64,000 nt of DNA from positions 6,466,389 through 6,530,388 of the forward strand of contig NC_043742.1 of NCBI RefSeq assembly GCF_004337985.1, written 5' to 3'. Of the stretch, positions 1-11,850 are shown one piece after another (position 1 is the first letter of the stretch; each line of letters opens with the position of its first letter). A program made the position numbers and the translations under genes. The DNA is from Pyricularia pennisetigena. Lineage: Eukaryota; Ascomycota; Sordariomycetes; Magnaporthales; Pyriculariaceae. The notes beneath the pieces were generated by a model, which was given only the letters and a program-made list of their open reading frames with translations, was not told where the DNA came from and searched no databases.

Positions 1-22
1 TCTTCTTGCTGCGCTTGGCCAT
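1..22 (-). CDS. Possible 5' end of a gene running off the left edge
   Basis: On the minus strand an ATG at 22 opens a frame reading M-A-K-R-S-K-K before the window ends. The ATG is followed by G and preceded by purines, a reasonable start context. A short Lys/Arg-rich N-terminus of this kind is common in ribosomal and nucleolar proteins, but seven residues cannot identify a family. This may be chance. Confidence 0.3.
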
Positions 23-1460
23 CTCTGAAACTACTGCTACATAGGCAGAGTAGTGAACGATTGCAGCACAGTTTGCGGTCAAATGCGACAAGGAATTTAT
101 GCACTGTGTGCCCCTCGCTTCGACTAGCTCATTTGCGCCCGAGTTTGGCAGTTGCCGAGTGGGTAGCTACCCTCCGCAAGCAAGGTCCCTCCACGGCTGG
201 TTGCTTGGGAACCCCACTAGACGATACGACATTCCGTACCAAGCTGCGTTGGCGTTGGCAAGGTTGGGTTCGACGCGACAGATCTTTTCACTGACCGAGT
301 CCATAAGGTTTCCTTTCCTTACAAAAATCAGCATCGATCATACATACGGTAGAGTTTGACAAACGGCGAGGAGGTCTAGGCAGGAGCAAGCGATCCGTTT
401 TTTTTATTTTTTATTTTTTATTTTTTTTTTTGCGCAGACTTTTCCTGTTTGCTCCTTTCGGTTCATTCAACAGCCGTCGCCTCGCACAACATTAACCCCT
501 CATCGATCCATATCTCACCCATCGTCTCACATCATCCATGGTTTTGACGGATTTCATCCAATCAAACCTGGTATGTTGTGACGGAAATAGATTAACGGGC
601 TTGGCTCCAGTTAAAACTGTTGATCAACCAAGCCTACTTTGTAGCAAGCGGTCCCGAAAACCCGCCGACAAGCCAGGTACGCACCATTTTGTATGTGATA
701 CAAACCATTTTCGCAAGCTACGGTACCGGTTGCTACCGGTAAACACAGAGGCTTGCTCAATGTTTTCACCCAATCAGAAAAATAATGGGCAACCGCAGGC
801 AGGCTAGAGTAGATCGAACCGCAGGCTGTGCTTCGAGGCTGTGCTACTCGCGGGCCGTGCTACAATGCCGCCGCAGACGCGGATCGCAAACCGATGGGGG
901 TGCGAAGCCATCCATGCACTGTAGCCCGACGACCAAGAACCTGCAGATTGGTAGAGGTCGGCAGTCATAGGGCTGCGGTGAACCTTAATGCTCCTTATTC
1001 GTCGTTTGTCTGGATCGATTTGCATCCTTTATAACTAAACTCGCATCCTTTCCTTGTTGCGCAGTTGAACCCTGATTGTGGGGGAGTGCGGCAAGCTCAC
1101 TTCAACACACAACGTAACTAACCTCAGCTTGACCAGTAGTCCGTCGAAGTGTTGCGTTCCAAGCAAAGATGACCGGGATTATTCCCCACGTGGCTTTCGA
1201 TATCCCAGTGACAATTACAACTTGTGCAGTTGACGTTACCTGACAAAAACCACCATCAGCAAGTCCTCCGTGAACAGGGGCAAGTAAATGAAAGATTCAT
1301 GTTACAGAATGTGGGAGAGCTATAGTTGGGTATACAACTAAACACAGACAGACGACACACTGGTTGTCATCTGTTGGTCCAAAACAACGACTTTTTTTTT
1401 TCTTCTTCTTTCCTTCTTATTTTCTTGTGTCGGTCCTTTTCTTGCGTAGTGGCAGACTCC
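23..1460. other. Intergenic region, no gene seen
   Basis: No frame here shows a recognisable protein or plausible exon structure. A T-rich stretch with regular A interruptions lies at about 397-432. A pyrimidine-rich patch at 1390-1440 is probably the 3' flank of the alternative oxidase gene. If the minus-strand ATG at 22 is real, the first few hundred bases are its promoter. Confidence 0.6.
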
Positions 1461-2747
1461 TCAAACGGAAACCTCCTTTCCAATAACCTCCTTCTCCACA
1501 ACATCCTTTTCGATAACTTCTCTGCCAATAACCTCCTCCCGCTCAAACCCTTCTGGGCGTGAGGCCGCAATAGGCCGCGGCTTGTTCCCTTTATAGTCGC
1601 TGACGAACGGGTTGGGGTCCTCAACTTGGTTTAGATTGCTGAGGGTGTGATGGACACCACGATGGTTCGCCTAGAATAAATGATAGAAATCAGCATACCG
1701 ATCCATGCTTGATGGATACGTTGGAGCTCAAATAAACGGCAGTGGTAAACTCACCTCATCGGCTCGGATATACAACAACAGGTCTCGCATCGTCCTGTGG
1801 CCCTCGGGCATGCGCCAGTACGACACAGCAATTTCTGGAACCTGGAACTTTGGATCGGACCACTTGGGCAGGCACCCTCTCTCCAGTTCTTCTATGCTCC
1901 TGGTGTATGTATGCACGGCCTCCTCTTCGAGATACCCGACGAAACGGTGACAAATCTTGGGGCTGACGAGGTACGCGATGAACATGGCGTTGAAGTAGAC
2001 GCCCTGCGCGCCGATGATGAGTATCTTCATGAGCCAGCCCGGCTCGCACATCTTGAGGAAGGTCAGGAGGTGCATGCGCTCGTTATACGCCTCCTCGAGC
2101 AGCGTCTCGATCCAGCCATTGTCGCGCTTCAGGCGCCGGAGCGAGTGGAGGTGTCGCAGCATGCCGGCCACCATGCCCGGAACGGCCGCGATGGACTCGA
2201 GGAAGATGAAGCGGCTGAGCCATTGTGCTTCGGTCAGGGGCTTGGCTGCCACGATTGACGTTGTCGGGCTGCCCTTGTTGATTTGCTGCTGCTCCGACGA
2301 GAGGCCTGAGACTTTGTCCATGCCCCAGCTGTTCAGAGGAGACTAACTGTCAGTTTTCTCTTTTTATAGCATTGCTGCTAATATCGACAACTACAAGTGC
2401 CGCTCTTACCGAGATATCCGAACCAAACCCCAGGCAAACTTGTCGCCGAGAGTCCTAGGTTTTCGGTGGCCGGGGACGACATCCACCATCTCCTTCTCCG
2501 TCAGGCCGTGGTGCGGCCATGTGGGTGGTGTCTGGCGGATATGTTCTGTCTCCTTGACTGGGAAAAAGTCCCGGAGCTGCGCGGAGCTCGTGGTCGAGAA
2601 AAGGCGAGGCGAAGCGGCCAGGCGAGGCAAGTTTGCCGAGTATACAGAACAACAGGCCTGGTGGGACAGGGCCGGCGTCACCACTTTGGCAAGGTGTGTG
2701 AACTGCTTTGCTGAGCAAAGCTTAGTGTTGACCTGATGAACAAGCAT
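1461..2747 (-). CDS. AOX1: Mitochondrial alternative oxidase
   Basis: Cyanide-insensitive ubiquinol oxidase of the mitochondrial inner membrane, which passes electrons from ubiquinol to oxygen without pumping protons. Exons are 2410-2747, 1755-2328 and 1461-1670, giving 373 aa; introns are 81 and 84 bp. Residues 1-55 look like a mitochondrial presequence (basic, with the processing-like stretch RLFSTTSS). The di-iron ligands sit in the expected motifs: LES near 156-158, NERMH at 195-199, LEEEAVH at 246-252 and RADEANH at 301-307. The start is the ATG at 2747, because the codon just upstream in frame is TTG. The C-terminal tail (about 345-373) is unusual: it repeats the pentapeptides [15 protein letters not shown] and EVIGK, encoded by 15-bp DNA units. 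The helix after RADE has VHH where many fungal homologues have VNH. The family assignment is secure; the tail is specific to this copy. Confidence 0.97.
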
Positions 2748-4789
2748 CAAGACGGTATATCAAATGTTCTTTTGATAAGCTGAGTAGCAGGGTGAGATAA
2801 CTAAGGTAGGTAGGCAAGTAGTAAGTAGGCAGGTGGGTTAGCTTGATATATAGTGCATGTACCTCAGGATAAGCAAGCAGTCATCCGTCAGCTATGGGGT
2901 CTTGATTGCATTTATATCGATTGGTCGATCCCATATTGGGGTGTAAGCATCATGCAGTGGAATGCGCCGTGGAACAAGAGCGTCGAACGGTCATATGCCC
3001 AGCCCTTCCTCACGAATAGATACCGGGTCTAATTACGAGGTTGGCCATTGCCCAAACGAAAATGCAACGGCATCAGATTCTGAGTATACATGTTAGCAAC
3101 GCCGAGGAGACAAGGGACCAAACGTTGGCGCAATGCCCGAAGGCCAAGGCCATACCCAGTCTTGCGGTCCTGATTCTGGGCTTGCAGGAGTAATGAGGTG
3201 AGGTCAGCTGAACACAATCGATGGGGGTTGTAGGAAGCTAGGCGATGGACGGCGATTGGGCTCGGGATTTGTCGGGTCAGATTTATAAGGTGGCACAGCA
3301 GTCCTTTACATGCCCAGCGCAACAAGAGAAAACTCTCGCCTAGGCCTAGATGGTCAATCTTAGGCCTGAGCAGAGCCGCCCTGCCCTTCCCGCATGATTT
3401 TCGTGCGACCCTGTTGGTGAATGGATTAATTGCTCCGTATTTTCCACTTGTAGGGCTGAGTTCGCCGAAGCGCATAGTAATTGTAATTAGCCCCTGCCTC
3501 AATGGGTGACTCAGTTGGCTGAAGTAATTACAAAACAAACCCCGAATGGCGCCACTTGGACCTGTTGAGGGTATTTTTAATATTTGCAAGTTGCCCGACA
3601 GTCGGTTACCAAGATGGGCATTCAAGTAAATCAAGATGCGAAGCGAAGAAAGGAAGCTTGGCTGATGCTGGTAGTATCCACCACATCGCCATGTTGTATT
3701 GTTTTGCCAGCGCCTATGTAAATTATACGCAACCCCAAATTAGCAAGATGATATCGCTGTCCTGCGACAAGGAGAGCACAAACCTTTTCAGCTGGAAAAG
3801 TCTCTGCCTAGTTGTCCCGAAACTTGCTCGACGGATATAGTACGTTCAGCCCCGGTACGATCAAGTGGGCCTGTTCAAGCTCCGGTGACTTTTGGGATTT
3901 ACGTCGGGGAATGGGAGGCACAGATACAAACCGACGACTTCTTCCTCGTGTTTTTAACCCTTACATGGCCTGAAGTTCAGGGTCTGGTTGTTAGGCAGGC
4001 TTTTTATTCGGATATTTCCGAGTTTCACTCCGATATGAGCTCAACGACGGCTATAGTTGTTAGCGCTTCCGTGAATGGAGGCCTGGGACCCCTTTGAACA
4101 ATGGCTGCCTACCTAGGTGTACTTAGGGTATCGCATCATGCAGGTAGAGGTAAGTTTGCATTAATGGTACTATTTTTGGTTGGCCACGGTTCATTCGTTG
4201 GAACTGGCTTAAATTGAAATCCTCAATATTGCATGCTCAGACTTGGTCCTTGTCAAGGTGCTTATAGTGAATCCGTTCCTGAAAGTGCTTTGTTTGCGGA
4301 TACGCAAACGATAGTCGGGCTTGCACAGCGAGTGTGCGGCTACCTTGTTCTTGCTGATGTTAGGTATTGGCTCTGCAAAGCACGGCAACGATGTCTGTCA
4401 CTCATGCTTGCAGCAAGCTGACATTTTGACGCTGACATTTTGAACAAATCAAGTAAATCTAGAGATGGAGAGGCATCAAGATTGCCTGTCTGCAGCATGT
4501 CAGAAAACGGAATGTCTATTACGATTGGTTGAGAGGGTTTTGTGGTCCGTCATTTTGGTGACATTTGACAAAGAAGTCAAGAATGGATCCACCACTTACA
4601 AGAACGGAATAGATCGGGAGGCTCGCTTCAGTGCAAGTCAACGGTGCTATGACGCATATTTGGGCATCGATGGGACATAGCATGTGGCCCGCCTAGGCTG
4701 CGGGATCACCCCCCTGCAATTTCTATTTTGGCGTGTGATTTGTTCATGGAGGGGTAAATTTCTGTGACGGGCGTGGAAGAAACGAGTAG

Positions 4790-4820
<31 letters not shown>

Positions 4821-5103
4821 ATGATGCGCTGCCGGAATGGATTAGCAAGTGCTGGGGCCAGGGCAGTTGACGCACAAAAGACTTGACTTTAGGTTTGTGA
4901 CAGCCTTTGGGCCTGCATTCGTGTCCTGTTTTCTTTTGTTTGCTTGTTTACGCGGTATTTTTCATTTCTCACCATCTCGTCAAGCCCCTCCTGTCTTTAC
5001 AATCCTCATCTCACTTTTTTATTGCCGGCGCAATAACTCGTCGAGTCTTTACTTCGATTAGCGATCAACCTTTAAACACATTTCGCAAATCAATATCATC
5101 GAA
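2748..5103. other. Intergenic region between divergent AOX and eIF3j genes
   Basis: These 2.36 kb separate two divergently transcribed genes and must hold both promoters. A 201-codon frame on the minus strand at 3029-3634 resembles nothing I recognise and has no supporting splice structure. There are TAGG-type short tandem repeats near 2803-2840 and an A-rich run at about 4789-4820. The last 200 bp are pyrimidine-rich, as is usual in fungal 5' leaders. No regulatory motif could be assigned. Confidence 0.55.
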
Positions 5104-6220
5104 ATGCCTACCAAGAAGTGGGGTAAGTTCATTGCCAATACGTAGTTGACTTGCTGTCTCATTCCCCTCCTCGTGACGCCTTTATTCCATTTTGCGCAAC
5201 TGAGCACTGCTAACTAGGTCTCATCCGTTGCATCAGAAGAGGAGGAGTCCTCCTCTGGCAGCTCCGACGAGTCCTCTCCCGCGGTTCCCGTCACGGCCCC
5301 GCGCCGCAAGTTCGATGATGAGGAGGCCAACGACAGCGATGTATGTGACGTCGCCGTCATGGTGCTCTGCGCCTGATTTACCCGCAGACGAAAAACAGAA
5401 CCATCCCTCCCAATACTGACCCCACATCCATCCTCAGGTCCTCGACTCGTGGGACGCCGCCGAAGACTCGGAGGTAGAGCGCGAAAAGGCAAAGAAGGCC
5501 GCAGAGGCCAAGGCCAAGGCAGAGGCCGAGGCGGCCGCCAAGAAGAAGTCCAAGGCCGCCCGCATCAACGAGCACAAGCAGCGGCGCAAGGAGGCCCAAG
5601 AGTCGGACGAGAGCGACGAAGAGACCGAGGCGCAGCGCCGCGAGCGCCTCCGCCGCACCGAGAAGGAGGCCGACCTCGCCCACGCCGAGGACCTGTTTGG
5701 CGACATTGGCGTGCCGGCGGGCCGCAAGGTCAAGGCCGCCAGCACGAGCGTCAGCATCGACCCCTCGGACCCGTCCAAGACGGTCGAGCTGTCCGACATG
5801 CCCATCTTCAACCCCAAGACCAAGACGCAGTTTGAGGATATGCGCCAGGCCCTGATCCCGCTCATCACGGCCAACTCGGGCAGGAAGCCGCACTACAACA
5901 ACTTCATGGAGGAGTTTGTCAGGCAGCTGTGCGCCGAGATGCCCTCGGAGAACATCAAGAAGATCGCGAGCAAGCTCACGGCCCTCAGCAACGAAAAGAT
6001 GAAGCAGGAGAAGGCCGCCTCCGGCACCAAGAAGACCAAGGCCGCCAAGACAAAGACCTCGCTGGTGGCTAACAGAGCTGGCGTGACTGATACTAACTCG
6101 TATGAGGACACTTTTGGAGAGTAAGTCACATTTTCTTTGGCTAAGAATTACATGGTTCTTTGATGGAAACAAGCGAAAAGAATGCTGACTCAAAACTTGA
6201 ACAGCGACGACTTCATGTGA
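5104..6220 (+). CDS. HCR1: Translation initiation factor eIF3 subunit j
   Basis: eIF3j binds the 40S subunit, promotes mRNA and eIF3 recruitment, and in yeast also has a role in 20S pre-rRNA processing. Exons are 5104-5122, 5237-5340, 5438-6120 and 6205-6220, giving 273 aa. The first and last exons are tiny (19 and 16 nt). The protein starts MPTKKW, then an acidic Ser/Glu-rich stretch with FDDEEANDSD and DSWDA, a Lys/Ala/Glu-rich coiled coil, the central DLFGDIGV motif, a helical domain (about 170-235) and the diagnostic C-terminus ending DDDFM. This order and length match fungal eIF3j. The intron-2 acceptor was set at 5236, because the alternative AG at 5216-5217 breaks the frame. Cytoplasmic; presumably constitutive. 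Confidence 0.95.
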
Positions 6221-7284
6221 AAGGCGCCCTACGGCCTTCCAACATACGATATTCCCCCCCCTCGCTTCGTTGCTGCCAATAAACCCCGCGGAAAAGACTA
6301 CGTATCGGGGAAGCCAAGAACAGATCGGCACTCGAGCCGGCCTACAAAACCCAAAGCAGACTTATCATCAGTCGCGGGATTTGTCCTACCCACGCGCCAC
6401 TGAAGCGGGGTCAAGATTCCAGAAGGTAACTCTAGGGGAGGAAAAGAAAAAACCGAGTCCTCGCTGCAAGGGGGGGATTTACATTCTTGTTCTTCTTTCC
6501 ATTAACGCGCGATGCAAGATGGCGTCGACGACTCGTTTTTGGGGAAGGGGGAAAAAGGAGAGTCTTTGTCAATGTGCATATGGGGGCGTGTGGATAATCG
6601 CAACGGACGATTTGGATTGGCTTCAAGGGCGAAATGGTGTTTTTGCCAAAGACTACAAGCCTCGTTGATGAAAAAAAAACGTCCCTGGGTTTTTGCTTTG
6701 GTTTGCAACTGCGCCAAGGTGAAAAAGAGAAACGAGAAGGGGTTCTGCATGCGTAGAAGCTTTTCATCATCGTACCTTTTTGTGTCGAAATTGGCCAGGG
6801 GATTTCAAGATTGCAATTCTTTTTTTTTTTTTTTTGTTGGTCTGGTTTTGTTTGTTAGGCATTTAGCGGGCATTGGGCGAGTTGCCCGCTGAGATTAATA
6901 GAGATGAACTGATTAAAAGACCTTGAGGCGTGAAGAGGCACACCTGGATTCATGACATGTGCGTGTGTTTTCACGGCTAGCACTCCAAGAACAAATAACA
7001 TTCAGAAAACCATGTTCATGGTTCCGTTGTACACCACGGACCAAGAGCTGCAAAAAAAAAAAAAAGATTTCTGAAGTGAAATAATTCTACACGCGCTGTC
7101 CATGCCCTTTGTTACCCAGCCTACCGAAACATATGACAATCCAGGTATATATATATGTGTGTTGTTATACATGAACAAAAAAAGCTTCCACAAGGGAAGA
7201 CAAAGTCACTGAGAAGGGGGTTGTGTTGGTTCTGTTTTAACCCCACACAGCACAGAACCCGGCCTGTACCCGGTCGTACCCTTT
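6221..7284. other. Intergenic region between convergent genes
   Basis: This is the 3' flank of eIF3j and of MDM31, which converge here. It contains T runs near 6821-6836 and an A run near 7051-7065. No protein-like frame is supported, although long shadow frames cross the first half. Polyadenylation regions for both genes should lie here. Confidence 0.6.
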
Positions 7285-9763
7285 TTATATTAAATCGCCT
7301 GCGACGCCAGCGAGGAGCGCATGGACAACCATGCTCAGCGTCCAGAACCCAACTTTCTTTAGCCTCCTGACCCTCGAGTGCTGGTCCTCAACGTTCCTGG
7401 CAAATGCGTCGTACACCTCGGCGCTCATGTCATCCATCAAGCCGCTGTCATAGATGGTCCAGGACCCGTTGAAGTCTGAGGTGCGCTTAACTATGCGGCA
7501 CGTGACCGGGATGTAGGTGCGCTTGGCGTTGATGTACGCCACGATAGGTCGGACCAGGGGCTGCGAGATGTATGATATATCGTGCGTAAAGAGTGGGACG
7601 GCCGCACGGACGTCGTTGAGATGGATGCGAAGATCCATCACCAGGTAGCGCGGCGGTTCCTCCTCTTCAGCGACTTCAGGCGTCGGAGGTTCATCGGTTC
7701 GTGATGAGGGCGATGAGGGGCCAAAGTCGGCATCGGCCGTCGTGTAGTCGGAAACATGGCCCCTGGATTCCTCAGTTATCGGCGTAGGTACTGTAGCAGG
7801 CCTTGAAAATCGTTCGCTTAATCGTTCGCCCAGCTCTCCCCTGTGGTTCTTGTCCAGTATCCGAAGATACCTGTTCTTTGTAACTGCATCCTCCATTTTG
7901 TCGTAAAAGTCCGACATGACCTTGCCCAGGGAGTCATCTTCGTCTGCTGGGAACATGAGATCCGCCACCATATCCACGTTACCCTCATATATCCACCCAA
8001 AGGGGCCCTCAACGCCCCTGTTGAGGTGATCAATCTTCAATCCATCTATACGTATTCTGCTGAATTTCTTCCAGGCACCAGCCTCGCCGAGATGATCTGC
8101 AGATGCGCCAACCTCACCAGCGGGTACTCCATGTATTTGACGAGGATGGATTGTGAATAGCGACCCATCGAAGGAGCCTGAGCAATGATTGGCGTTGAGA
8201 AAGTCGTAAAACAGCCATTGTTTCCTAAGCTGAGGCAGCTCGCATGAGTATATGCTGACTGGGAAAGGGCGGAACCCGCCAGGCTGGTGCACGGTGAGTA
8301 GCAGATCTTCAAGCTTAAAATGCTCAATCTCAAAGTCTCCAGGCTGGTGAACGTGTCGATATGAAAAGGGATCATGCGGCCCGTCTGACCAGCGGACCGA
8401 TGTCCGATCCATGACTCCCCTTACGCCTTTGACCTCTACGTCCTTCAGGAGACCCGTGCCGTTCCACCACTTGTAGAACGACAAAGTGACGTTTACAGTG
8501 TTGATAGTCACATCGAATTGCGTATAATTGCCGTCATCCTCCTCTGAAGGCTGAGTTTGCCTAGCTGCGGCCACAGCGGCAGCACTTGTCGAGGAGCCTT
8601 TCTTGACAGAGGACTTGCTCTGTCCCGGTCGGCGTGAAACGAAGACGTTTCGGAAAGTGATTACGCCGTCCTTCCATTTGGGCACAATGGCAGACTCAAA
8701 TACCACTGTCACACCAGCGGATTGTGTGAGGTAGTCACCGATCCATTTGGCCAGGGTTTCTTGAAGAGTTAATCAGCTTCAGTGTTGACTTGGACCATGT
8801 CGGCCGGATAAGCAATCCCACATAGTAAATAACAGCCGAGAACATACCTTGTGCAAAGACTGTGTTCACAAACAAGATAATTAGCGAGAAAAATGTCGTT
8901 GTTCCCACCAGAATCCAAACAAGGTGACCCAACATGAACCAAGATACAAAAGCTCCCCACTCGTCGGCGTTGTACGGTCGCATACTCCTAATGGATAGCC
9001 ATTTGAAGCGAACCTTGAGACGCTGGAAGAAGCCATTGGCCGCGGCTAGGAGTTCTTCCTTGGTGGGCCTGTGAGGCATCTTGGGCATATGCAAATACTT
9101 TGACACGGATTCCGTCAGAGTCTCCTCATGTGGCGTTGGATTTACTTCTGATTTGAGGTCTGGCCTTGGGTTTGCTTGGTCTGACGATTTGACGGAGCTG
9201 GGACTATCTTCTGAACTTGTCGCAGAAACGCCATCCTTTCCGGTCGATGATTTCACTTCGTCATTGCCAGTCTTTGGCTGATCACGACGGGGAGTTGGCT
9301 GACCTCCCCGGCCAGTATGTATGCTACGGCGCCATGCGTGGCGTGCCAGTGCACTAATGCTCACCTTGGAGCTGCCGTCAGACACCAGCAGCACCGAATC
9401 AGCAGCTGCTCCAGCGCATGTCGCGACGGTCGTTTGAGTCGAAGGGTTTGTTGGGGTTTCCAGGCCCAGAAGCAGCAGGCTTCCCGATGTGCAGTTGCGT
9501 TTGATATGTGCTTGCGAATGCTTCGTGTAAATCGTAGACGTCGTCCGTTGCCGTGCCGTGTTCGAGGTGTGAAAGGATCGTTTGGCGGAGGGAAATGGCG
9601 ATTGTTGCAGCGACCTAAGCGCTTCTTCTGGTCGGGGGTGAATGCGGCATCTCGCAGCCTGTGTCCTGCCTGGAAACCGAACCCAAAGTGAGGAAATGTC
9701 AACAGAATCCCTGATGGCCGCCCACAGCTGGCGGCCAAGCTGGGGGTTGGATGTGCTAGGCAT
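7285..9763 (-). CDS. MDM31: Mitochondrial distribution and morphology protein, MDM31/MDM32 family
   Basis: Inner-membrane protein of the MDM31/32 family, needed in yeast for normal mitochondrial shape, mtDNA inheritance and phospholipid balance. Exons are 8848-9763 and 7285-8759, with an 88-bp intron, giving 796 aa. Residues 1-160 are Arg/Ser/Thr-rich, consistent with a mitochondrial presequence. A hydrophobic segment lies at about 271-301, followed across the splice junction by the family signature around ETLAKWIGDYLTQSAG and VVFESAIVPKWKDG. A second hydrophobic segment is at the extreme C-terminus (WTLSMVVHALLAGVAG). A low-complexity Pro/Glu/Ser linker precedes the last conserved block. Divergent from PNO1, 623 bp away. 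The extra-long N-terminus is the least certain part. Confidence 0.93.
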
Positions 9764-10386
9764 GGTCGTCGCGGATCGTCATGTTGAATGAAGCTTTGAC
9801 GTTGGGTTTTTTTCGGCTTGTTCTGAACTCGACTGGCGTACAACCTTCCTTACTTGAAGGAACCTATGTAGGCGTTGAAAACTTCCAAATGCCTGTGATC
9901 ACAATCAGACCAGGCTTGAAATTTCAACGGTAAGCTTTCGAATTGTCTGGAAATCCTTTGTTTGTTGTGGTTATATTACTTGAACAAAAGTGGTTGGCAA
10001 AAATCGCAATGAACTGTTCCACAGCGCATGAAGAGCTCGTCTAACTTGCAAAGTTATGACGCGCTCAAGTGTCTGGGGCACCCTGCTTGGCTTATTTCCC
10101 CGGCGGACCCAGATTGGACAGGGGTTTGCAAAAAATAGAGGCTTATCGATAAAGAATTCTCGGGATTGGTGGGGGGGAAAAGTTTGGGCGAGAAAATACA
10201 AAATTCTGGAGAGGGGCGCAAACTGTCGCGCGCTGGCACAAGAGCAAATAGTTTGGCTGCATACTTCGAAAATACGGAGAACACAAATCTTGAACGTTGG
10301 TTTGGACTCTGCGAATATCAGCGACAGTTGGTTTGTCTTGCGCAACACATTCGAAGCTACATACGACCAAAAGTTCACCGCATACG
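9764..10386. promoter_or_regulatory. Divergent promoter region between MDM31 and PNO1
   Basis: The start codons of MDM31 (-) and PNO1 (+) are 623 bp apart with no gene between, so both promoters lie here. The PNO1 frame is open upstream to an ATG at 10297, which would add 30 residues. I prefer the ATG at 10387 (MPAPTAV), because the upstream residues look like translated leader. No specific transcription factor site was identified. Confidence 0.5.
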
Positions 10387-11528
10387 ATGCCCGCCCCGAC
10401 AGCGGTCAAGCCCACAGCGGCTATCCAAGATGGCGCAGCCGTCACCCCTGTTGCCGATGGCAGCAGCAGCATGACAGTTGAGGCAAACCAGACCGAGGAC
10501 TTTATGCTGGATACGACGGATCAGACGCTGCCGGCTGCCGGCGACATCGCCGCCCCGACCGAGGAGAACACAGAAATGGCGGTCGATGAGGAGTCAAGGC
10601 CAAGGTTTGCCGCGGCAAAGGACGTCGGGCCGTCGGTCATGAAAGAGACCAGGAAGGTGCCGATTCCGCCGCACCGGATGACGCCGCTCAAGAAAGACTG
10701 GACGCAAATATACGAGGCGCTGGTTGAACACTTGAAGCTGCAGGTGTAAGTCAACTGCCGCCAGAGGGGTTTTCGCTGCTGCGAAGGCTTGGCATCTGCT
10801 TTGAAATCGCAACCGCTGATTCGGAGGGTCTTTTTTTACGACTATTAGGCGCGTAAACACGAGGACAAAGGCTGTCGAGCTGAGGACGTCAGAGCACACA
10901 ACCGAGGCTGGATCTCTACAGAAAGGCGGTATGTACAACCCAACTTGTGTCTTTGCGAACGCGCACGCAAGCGGGACTGACCGAGTCTAACATTCTGCCA
11001 ACAGAGGACTTTGTCAAGGCGTACACTCTGGGATTCGAAGTCCAGGATGCCATTGCCCTGATCAGGGTACCGGAGTTGTATATTCAAACCTTTGAAAGTA
11101 AGTTGCGGATTCTTGGTTACAAATTTTATGACAGTGCGCTAATCAAAACTCCCAAAAATTAGTTAAGGACGTCAAATCCTTGACGGGTGACCATCTTGCT
11201 CGTGGTGTTGGTCGTATTGCTGGCAAGGATGGCAAGACAAAGTTTGCTATTGAGAATGCGTCTCGCACACGTATCGTGCTAGCAGACAGCAAGGTACGTT
11301 CAACCTTCTTTTTTTCCCTTCTTCTTTCTTCCTGAAGCCCCTGCGTCACTTGAATATTTGATCTTATAGGGGCTAACTCGACGGCAATGACAGATCCACA
11401 TTCTGGGTAGCTTCAGGAACGTCAGGATGGCTCAGGAGAGCATTGTGGACCTGATTCTTGGCAAGCCCCCTAGCAAAGTTTATGGCAACCTCAGGACCAT
11501 CAGCGCCCGGCAAAAGGAGAGGTTCTGA
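10387..11528 (+). CDS. PNO1: Pre-rRNA processing KH-domain protein PNO1/DIM2
   Basis: Partner of NOB1. In the 90S and pre-40S particle it binds near the 3' end of 18S rRNA and is needed for cleavage at site D and for dimethylation by DIM1. Nucleolus and cytoplasm. Five exons: 10387-10745, 10849-10928, 11005-11097, 11163-11293 and 11394-11528, giving 265 aa. The N-terminal ~90 residues are acidic and variable. The conserved region starts at [17 protein letters not shown], continues through VELRTS and [18 protein letters not shown], and ends with the KH domain containing [27 protein letters not shown] and a C-terminus rich in the usual ISARQKERF. Length and motif order match fungal PNO1. All four introns preserve frame. 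Confidence 0.96.
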
Positions 11529-11850
11529 GCTTTGTAACGGCATGTCTGATATGCATGGAATGACGGAGTATATGGCGTTTCGGTTTCGGTAATGATGTAG
11601 TTTTTTTTTTTGCGGGTTTGGGCGTAATCTATTTATCCACGGAGAATCAACGCATCAAAGTAATTCGAGTTCTTCCTTCAGTCCCGACTTGAGACCAAAA
11701 TGCATAAGGCGCAGGTATTTATGATTATCATATCTGGGTATCATTTCGTAAAAAAATAAAAAATAAATAAAAAAAACATTTTTTTCCGGGCACCAAATAC
11801 ATGGTAAAGATGGTTGGCTAATCACAGCACCAGATGCATGATTCGTCTCA
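11529..11850. other. Convergent 3' region
   Basis: A 322-bp gap between the convergent PNO1 and SUMO-like-domain genes. It holds a T run near 11600 and an A/T-rich stretch near 11751-11785 and must contain both polyadenylation regions. No gene is seen. Confidence 0.6.

Noticed and set aside
3029..3634. 201-codon minus-strand frame between AOX and eIF3j
   Set aside because: No recognisable motif, no codon bias like neighbouring genes, and no splice structure. It lies in a divergent promoter region.
5378..6331. 317-codon minus-strand frame over eIF3j
   Set aside because: It is the antisense shadow of the biased codons of eIF3j; the plus-strand protein is clearly conserved.
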